Shown here piece after piece: positions 56,950 through 64,000 of a DNA stretch of 64,000 nt (within the stretch, counting starts at the first letter, position 1; each line of letters begins with the position of its first letter). The stretch comes from Homalodisca vitripennis (lineage: Eukaryota; Arthropoda; Insecta; Hemiptera; Cicadellidae), in NCBI RefSeq assembly GCF_021130785.1, contig NC_060214.1, forward strand, positions 108,226,001 through 108,290,000. Reading direction: 5' to 3'. The notes below the pieces were generated by a model that worked only from the letters and a program-made list of their open reading frames with translations, did no database searches and was not told the DNA's origin. Both the position numbers and the translations under genes were made by a program.

Positions 56950-58850
56950 AATAGGAACAAGTACATAGTTTAATCATATCACTGGAAATGTGTAACATTA
57001 TTTTTTTTTTTAAACATAATTTCAAAAATTACTGATTAGTTTGCATATAAAAATCCTATCATAACTACACTTTAGATAAAAACTTAGGATAAGTATAAAA
57101 TTTTGATTTCAGTATAAGGGATACTTGAGTATCAAATTTCAAATTTAATCTGTCTCTTTAAATCGGAATGACAACTACATAAGCTGGATTAATTTGGATA
57201 TTTTTACGAACAATCCAAAAACAGCCTAAAAATAATTTCAGTTCACAAATGTACGTTCAAGAACTTTGAGTATTAGGATTTCTTGTATTCTTCAAGTTTG
57301 AGCATTTTTTAAGTTAGAAGAGTTCGACAAAATGTGCGCATACCACACTTTCACTTAACTTAATAATAATTTAATAATACGCTTTGGAAAAATCTTTGTT
57401 CTATTCCGTAATTAATTAGTTAAAGATAACTTTGCGTCAACATTTTCCTTACAAATATATCTTTAACTTGGTGTATCACAAAAACTATGTTTGCGTTTCA
57501 AAAACCCCCAAAAAGATATCTTCGCCCTGCAAACTGGGCCGTATTGGGGTATTTTACGAAGTCAAAAATAATTCCATTGGATTCCGTTAGATAAATTAGA
57601 AGGGAAAAGGGAAAATGGAGAAAGTTAGTTAATGCGACACCGCAGGTGAGGTCTACCTCGCCCACTATAGCCTACATTGTGGTAACTACTCTTTGGTTTA
57701 AAGGTTTCAATTAATTGCGTGTTGATGGTACTAAAAAGACAAACTTGCAAGCAAAAATTCTCGAGAATCCATGCCAAATGAGGTTGCCTGTAAAACAATC
57801 CAACGACATCGTGTTAGCTGATGGTCGGAATAAATCATACCATTAACATTATAATTTGTGTTGGCCAGGGCCGTAATACATTAGGTTGAGGACGAGCGGT
57901 GGTAATGATGGGGGGGGGGGGTGCGAGAAGGATTAATGGAATAGTAAAACAACTGCATAAAACACTCCTAAAAAACAATATTTTAATACAATAAAATACA
58001 GAATCCACACACTTTTCTTTATTTTTCAGCACTATTGTCTTGACGAATTACAAAAATCGCACCTCTAAATTAAGTTTTGAAATTATAATTGATATTCGCC
58101 GTCCGCTTTGGCAGCTTGGAGTTCATGGCAGTTTTCACTTCACTTTCATGGTCTTTTAAGTGCTCCAAGAATTTTTTACTACACTTAACTAGACGCACCT
58201 CAGTAAATTTGCATACAACTTGTGTGCTTTATTTCAGCATCCGATTCCATCATACAGAGTATAAAACTTTATTTTTCCAATTTTATGTTCTTTCACATTT
58301 TGTGCTCTTCTGTTATAGTTTGTTTTCTAAAGAAGATCCCTGACGGAGCCGGGCACCGGCGGCTTCTCTCACATACAGTATTTTCAAAATCCCAAAATAA
58401 TAACTAATAACCGATTTTGGAAGGGTTTACAAAACATGAATTACGCTTTCAATTATTCACTTATAACTCAATTTTTGGTATTTCGCTCTTCAAGAGACGT
58501 ACCACAAATGTTGTATAAGAATTGTTTGTACTATAATTACTTTTAGAATAACGATAAGTTAAAGTGGAGAAAGCTTAAAATTTAAACAGAAACCCGTGTT
58601 TTTCTCCATAGTTTTGGTTACTATAATTCACAATAACACACAAAATATTTTTTCTGTTACTCGAATACAACAGTGAATACTACCCAATCAGTAAAAAAAT
58701 TATCTTAGAGGTAATATAGGTATATATTTTAATGAGGTAGATGTTTGAAGTGAGACGTTTAGCGTATGAGAAAGGTTACTGGAACTCAGCTCCATCAGGG
58801 TTCTTCTTTAAAAAAACAAACTTAAGCGTTTATGAAATTAATTTATGAAA
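56950..58850. other. AT-rich stretch, nothing recognised
   Basis: Contains a G run near 57910-57921 and short frames only. Confidence 0.35.
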
Positions 58851-58853
58851 TAA

Positions 58854-59069
58854 ATTCCTTTTCACATTCCTGGTCGTACAAGATCCCAGGATTTGTTTGA
58901 GAGGCTTCAGTACTCTACGTTATACCAGCAACGCAGTGCGCTCCCACGCCTTTTACAACTCGGCAATGAGATATGTGGATCTGTGGACTTTTTCTCTCCT
59001 GGTGTGGCTCGATTTCGTAGCCAAGCCGTGCGCCTTCTTACTGCAAATGATGGAGTTAGTGATGAGTGA
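58854..59069 (+). pseudogene. 72-codon coding-like C-terminal fragment, possibly of a retroelement
   Basis: An uninterrupted frame follows a stop at 58851 and ends with TGA at 59067-59069. It reads IPGRTRSQDLFERLQYSTLY, then QQRSALPRLLQLGNEICGSV, then ARFRSQAVRLLTANDGVSDE. Codon use is balanced and GC-rich for this region. About 470 bases downstream the sequence ends in an aaataaataaataaat tail (about 59530-59545), as at LINE 3' ends, so this may be the last part of a LINE protein. I do not recognise the family with certainty. A last exon of a host gene is the alternative. Confidence 0.35.
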
Positions 59070-59079
59070 TTGGTGACGC

Positions 59080-60890
59080 TAAAATTAATCCTTGAGAATT
59101 AAATATGCAAACCACTTAAGCAGTTTAGATAATATCCATACACCCGATGTGATTAAGATGTATAAAGATTGCTAAATTGCTTGCAGTAGGATACATTTAT
59201 TACTAGTCATACTGCCAACATATACAATTTGCTCATATGTATATGTATTTCTTAGTGGTATAGTAAGTAACTCTATAATTTATACGGTACTTTAATTAAG
59301 TTTTTTTTACGGATCCACCTGCATGTTGCACTTGTTTATAAACTATATTGCTGTTGTAATTTTTCTTTTTATTCACGATGTTGATGTTATTTGGCACTTG
59401 TTTTGTTTGTTTTTGCTTTTGTTTGCTTTAGCATGTATGCATATAAACTATTTATGTAAGTTGTGTTTATCAAGTCTCTTGTATTTTCATGATACATATA
59501 TCAATGTAAAATGGTGTATACCGTATGTAAATAAATAAATAAATTTAAATATTTTAAAACGATCACGATGAAATATAGTTGACAATTTCTGTCTTGGTAA
59601 CGCCATTTTGGAGTTGATCTATATTCTATATGTAAGTAAGACGTTTTTGCATGCTGAATATCACAGCAATATGTTCACGCTTTGCCCACTAAAAACCACA
59701 CTTGCCGTCTGTCATCACCAATAAAATAACAGACTGCGTGTAAACGTCAAATATCACAGCGAAATAGTGAAATAGAATTGAAATTAATCTTATCGAGTAC
59801 AGCAAACAACGATAAGTACCTCTTTATGATTGTTAAACTAATTATCCTTCTATCACTGAAGTGCTTGTTGGAGAATAACTTTCAAACAAATCAGCGGGAG
59901 AACTAAGAGAAGAACAGTCGGATATAGCGAATAAAACATTATTAAAAAGTATAAAATGATACCTAAATAAAATATGATACCCCAGAGGTTTATGATAATT
60001 ACACAACAAACTTTATGTTTATTAATCCCTGTCTTGTGAAAAAGCATTAATTCGGCGTTAAGATGGTGTAATTTGTTTTTATTAGGTTCGATTTCCTTTA
60101 TTAGTTTCAGAGTCACATTATTTCAATATTTCTAAGACTAGAAAAATATCAACAAAATTTTGAAAACTTAACAAAGATGTATAGGTATTTTAAGCAATTT
60201 TGTAACAAGGCTAAAGGAAAGGCTGATAAAAGATAGATTGAAGATAACATCACTCATCATTATTTATGTATTTTTTATTTTAGTTGATTTTTGATGGAAA
60301 ATTCCATATTTTAATGAAGATTAGTTTAAGAAAACTACAGGTTTTTAATAAAATGTAACTTATGGTAATTACTGTTTTTAATGTCAAAGACCTGCTATTA
60401 TTATTGCCACCTGCCACATTGCATATCTTTATCTTTATATTCAGCCATTTTGTATATGGGCCTAATTATAAGGATAGCTGAAAATAATATTTATGCCTAC
60501 AATTCCTGGTGGTATTACCGAACGATAAATATTTCACTTATATTCTGAAAGCGATATCTTAAAACACCTATAAATATAATATTTCTAAAAAATAAATATA
60601 AAAAAAACCAACCCAACTCTACTTTAAACTGTTAAAACGTTTAGGTAAAATTTTAATATAAATAGTCGATAGTCAAATATAACCCCAAGTATACATCATT
60701 AACAGGAGGTTTTGCTCCGTTGAATATCATCTGTAGATTTCTGGGGAAATTACCATTTATGACTCACTTGTGTCCATGTCTTTTTATTACACGTTTCCGA
60801 ATATTAACTTTTTATCCACGTTTAAACTGTTTCAAACTTTTTTATTGGTACTAATTTGTTTGTTCATTGAATGCTTGTAATTTTTAGGAA
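59080..60890. other. AT-rich stretch; tail-like AAAT repeat near 59530
   Basis: Apart from the aaat microsatellite near 59530-59545, which may end a retroelement, nothing was recognised. Confidence 0.35.
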
Positions 60891-60898
60891 AAAAGTAG

Positions 60899-61547
60899 GG
60901 TCAGATTCCGTTATATGCCCCCAACGCTTAAACTTTTTCAATAAACTTAGAACGTTATAAAACGATGTAGGATCTAACATTCCATCAATCAACAAGCATT
61001 TCCAGGTATTGCGGTCGGTATTGTTGTCGCTGTTATCTTATCTTTCTCGAGAATCCCGATTACGGCAGGCCGCGCGGCATCACATGATTATTTAAGTTTT
61101 TTGCACGGTACATAATTGCCTTTTCATTACAATTCAATTTATATTTTTGGTCAGCCCCTCTAAAATTTGATATTTTACTGATAGGTACTATCTCGAGGGA
61201 TGTTTTTCTTTCGTTGACATCCGCGCTGATGGTCGGAGGCACTCGCATTTTGGATGGCGGAGTGTGATCAAGAATAAAAACAAGTTTTGTGTGTTTTTCT
61301 TTGGTAATGTTTGTTTTTGTTGAATGTTTGTGTTTGGAGAAATGTAGGGGTGTGGTCGATATTAATAGTACGTAAGTACCCTTTTTTCTTAACTAGTAAC
61401 CAATTGTAATTCATTATAATCATCCGTAAATAAAAAATTAGCGTTGGGGGCATAATGTTAGTTCTATTACTCAACTAAATCGTTTTATAACGTTCTAAGT
61501 TCATTGAAAAAAGATCAAGCGTTGGGGGCATATAACGGAATCTGACC
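60899..61547. mobile_element. TIR DNA transposon, 649 bp, non-autonomous, with 8-bp flanking duplication
   Basis: The left end (60899-60966) begins ggtcagattccgttatatgc, then ccccaacgctt, then acttagaacgttataaaacg. The right end carries the same ~67 bp inverted with only a few differences. Flanks are aaaagtag (60891-60898) and aaaattag (61548-61555), seven of eight identical. The motif gcgttgggggcata recurs once more inside the right end (61441), a subterminal repeat. Two minus-strand frames inside (62 and 68 codons) are not recognisable transposase. An 8-bp duplication suggests hAT or P-like, but the termini do not decide. Confidence 0.8.
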
Positions 61548-61714
61548 AAAATTAGAAATTGAACACTAAATTTCGTAGATTTCTAAAACTATACGAAGAA
61601 ACCATTTTTAGCTGCCCAACTCTTTGAAATCTTTTCAGTTCACTATTTAACCTAAACAAACGGCCACTAATGCTCTCAAATTAGACTTATGGCTGGTAAA
61701 CATTTATTTTTATT

Positions 61715-61906
61715 TCAACATTTCATTCCATCAGAACCACAAACGCGCGCTGGAGCGGTGCCAAAAGCTTCCACTTGGCATCTTCGAGCCCTCGACCTGT
61801 CGCAGCTTGTACCGTTCAAGGCCATGCACTTGGACAGTTTATTTTTGAATTCACCGAGATAATTCTGATTTGTCAGTGCTCTGGAAGAGTTGCGTTTTTG
61901 TTCGTT
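61715..61906 (-). CDS. Short cysteine-rich open segment, possible exon
   Basis: A 63-codon minus-strand frame is GC-rich against AT-rich flanks and reads NYLGEFKNKLSKCMALNGTS, then CDRSRARRCQVEAFGTAPAR, then VCGSDGMKC before the stop. The VCGSDG string is the hallmark of Kazal/follistatin-type domains, and a basic cysteine-rich stretch precedes it. However, the cysteine spacing (7, 7, 12, 6) is not a canonical Kazal pattern and the frame stops two residues later. No clean splice sites were seen. It may be a decayed exon or chance. Confidence 0.25.
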   Translation of the reverse strand, partial: NEQKRNSSRALTNQNYLGEFKNKLSKCMALNGTSCDRSRARRCQVEAFGTAPARVCGSDGMKC

Positions 61907-61989
61907 TTACTGTATTCTAATATTACTGAAATACGGATTGAACAAATATGAAACTCTTAGTTTTCGATGCGTTTCTATGATAAACAATA

Positions 61990-62870
61990 TAGTTCCATTC
62001 GAAATTCCATAAGGAATAATAGAACATACAATTAAATAATACGAAACTAGTAATAAATTAATTAGTAATTTTCATTTTCAGTAAAAATTTAAAACAAATA
62101 GTGGAATTCCTTTCAGGCAATTTATAAGTAGGTATATTGGGTGCCAAGAGTATTTTTAAGTAAATTGTATGGTACTGTTGAACGCCATGATTAATTAACA
62201 CAGAAACTACAAGGATAGTTATAGAAATTCCATAAGGAACCAGGGTACACAATTAAATAAAAAGAAACTAGTAATCAATTAATTAGTAATTTTAATTTCC
62301 AGTAAAAAATTAAAATATAGTGAAATTCTTTTCAGGCAAATAATAAGGATATTGGTTGCAAAGAGTGTTTGTAAGGAAAATTTTTGGTATTCTTGAGCAC
62401 CATGATTTATTCACGGAAACTATGAGGATACTTATTGAAATTCCATAAGGAACAAGGGAACACACAATTAAATAATGTGAAACTAGTAAAAAGGTAATTT
62501 TCATTTCCAATAAAAATTTTAAAATAATTGTAAAATTTATTTCAGGCAATTTATAAGTATAATGGTTGCTAAGAGCATTTTAAAGGACAAATTATGGTAC
62601 TGTTCAACACCATGATTAATTAACACAGAAACTATAAGGATATTTATAGAAATTCCATATGGAACAAAGGAACACACAATTAAGTAATATGAAACTAGTA
62701 ATAAATTAATTAGTAATTTTAATTTCCAGTAAAAACTTTAAAAAAAATAGTGAAATTATTTTCAGGCAATTTATAAGGATATTTATTGGTTTCAATTTTT
62801 TTTTTAAGGGAAATGTATGGTACTGTTGAACACTATGCTTAATTATCACTTAAATCATAAGGATATTTAT
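61990..62870. repeat. Tandem array, ~213-223-bp unit, 4 copies
   Basis: The marker gaaattccataaggaac begins at 62001, 62224, 62437 and 62649. Each unit also holds gaaactagtaataaattaat, tagtaatttt.atttccagta, attcctttcaggcaattta and atggtactgttgaac.ccatg. The array is very AT-rich with no conserved frame. The last copy is the most diverged. Confidence 0.85.
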
Positions 62871-62879
62871 TAAGAACGG

Positions 62880-63170
62880 AAGAATGAGTTCCTTTAAAAG
62901 CCGGAACAAAAACAAAATAAACTTGTACACAAATCAGCGCACAATTCCAAAAAAAGTAATCAAGAAAATAAAATTAATTAAAGGGTAATCATGGGAAATG
63001 TACAATACGTACATACGAGCGTATTTAACGTATTTTAAAATGTTGTGAATAAAGTCACTTTGAATAACCAATGAGTAGTTGGAGTGCGCCATATTTAGAC
63101 CCAACTGATAAACTACACTGATTAAACTTATAAATAAACAGTTGCCGTGACAATTGATTTGACTCTGTGA
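62880..63170. other. AT-rich, nothing recognised
   Basis: No feature seen between the array and the GC-rich patch. Confidence 0.4.
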
Positions 63171-63179
63171 CAAAATAAC

Positions 63180-63430
63180 GAAGACAAAGAGGGAAGATGT
63201 GCCGGAGACAGTGAGAGTCAAACAGAGGTGCGAGAGAGAGAGAATGAGTGAGCGAGTAGGGGAAGTGGGGGAGGGGAGGTGAACTTTCTCTGTCATCACA
63301 GATGGCGGTCAAGGTCATCCCCCTCCCCCCCGGGCCAGAAATACACGGGGCCAGTCACATGACCCGGTCGGCCAATCGCAGCTAGCCGCGCTGGGTCGGG
63401 TTATCATTACATTAACAGAGCATTCTGTGC
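63180..63430. promoter_or_regulatory. GC-rich, GAGA- and CCAAT-containing promoter-like region
   Basis: A purine-rich half (gcgagagagagagaatgagt, gtgggggaggggaggtg) holds a GAGA run. It is followed by agatggcgg, by tcacatgacccggtcg, by ggccaatcgcagc (a CCAAT box) and by agccgcgctgggtcgggtta. CpG density is far above the background. These are elements common in arthropod promoters, but no transcription start or coding exon could be tied to it. Orientation is unknown. Confidence 0.35.
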
Positions 63431-63439
63431 AATATCTCC

Positions 63440-64000
63440 AACATTGAATCGGAAACAATTCTGTGTGTACGCTTTCAGACCGTTTTGGACATCCAGGAAC
63501 TGGTCATCCAATCAATACACTAATGGTCATCCAATCACGCATACTACACTTATTAAGCGTTGCACTATTACTATACACTATAACGTTCTATATCAAATTA
63601 TAAAATACTATTATAGCTGAATTGTTCGTTTGCCAAATGAAACTGTAATATGTTGTGAACCAAACTCTAATAAGGGTTGACGTTTAGAATAAAATGTCCC
63701 TTCCGGTTTGGTCCGGAAGAAAGGCAGATTTCACATGTGAAAGTCAAACTGCAGATGCATAATTAGTTGAGACGTTTAATTTGCGAAATACCGGTGGCAT
63801 GATAACTTTCAAGATTGGCATGTTGATATACTCTTAACACTAGACTCCACCATCTTGAAACCTTAAAAGACAAAATTCGTTGTAAGCATGTATATTGGTT
63901 GTAAATAATTCGGCTTGATTTAGTTACAATTATCGATCTAAAATTATGTTTGCCTAACATACTAACTTATAATGATTTGGTGTACCTCTAACACATTTGA
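63440..64000. other. No gene recognised
   Basis: AT-rich sequence with no motif or repeat recognised up to the window end. Confidence 0.4.

Noticed and set aside
63055..63299. Two overlapping minus-strand frames of 87 and 121 codons
   Set aside because: They run through the purine-rich promoter-like region, give low-complexity Ser/Leu/Pro-rich translation, and overlap in different frames.

Overview
This window is AT-rich eukaryotic DNA, almost certainly arthropod and probably insect; a hemipteran would fit, but that is a guess from the kinds of repeats present. No complete protein-coding gene can be read from it. Nearly every open frame is short and random, or lies inside a tandem repeat. 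The supported content is transposable-element debris, tandem arrays, and a few short stretches that look like single exons or promoters.

Layout. 0-9 kb: a GC-rich, promoter-like island (1.45-1.86 kb), a possible two-exon gene start (5.45-6.17 kb), one copy of a dispersed ~420-bp repeat (6.4 kb) and an inverted-repeat element (8.7-9.2 kb). 9-14 kb: a 140-bp tandem duplication, the reverse transcriptase core of a dead non-LTR retrotransposon (10.25-10.76 kb, minus strand), and a ~2.4-kb composite array of ~375-bp and ~297-bp units. 14.6-16.05 kb: a hAT-type DNA transposon with 8-bp target duplications, carrying a second long-inverted-repeat element nested inside it. 18-22.4 kb: another LINE tail, ends of TIR-type elements, and the second copy of the 420-bp repeat. 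23.8-24.7 kb: a triplicated ~345-bp unit. 26.6-26.9 kb: a foldback element with a 58-base A run. 28.3-28.5 kb: a SINE derived from 5S rRNA.

30-36.6 kb: several tandem arrays, a 380-bp TIR element and a LINE 3' coding end (36.3-36.6 kb, minus). 39-48.4 kb: degenerate families built around CTGTCTGT or GACAGACAGA cores, an 18-copy 30-bp minisatellite (42.65-43.2 kb), an isolated coding-like exon (43.8 kb), a class II tRNA-like sequence (44.1 kb) and a broken Ty3/gypsy polyprotein (44.3-45.1 kb). 49.2-49.8 kb: a 51-bp minisatellite. 52.7-56.0 kb: a 3.3-kb satellite of about 32 units of ~100 bp, each with a poly-C tract, and with higher-order organisation. 56.3-64 kb: two more TIR elements (56.3-56.9 and 60.9-61.5 kb), two coding-like fragments (58.9 and 61.7 kb), a four-copy ~215-bp array (62 kb) and a second promoter-like GC-rich island (63.2-63.4 kb).

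There is no operon-like organisation. The window is best read as intergenic or intronic sequence repeatedly invaded by class I and class II elements and then expanded by local tandem duplication. I found no convincing novel system. The best leads are the nested hAT element, the satellite with its B-A-A*-C blocks, the 649-bp TIR element, and the few orphan exons.
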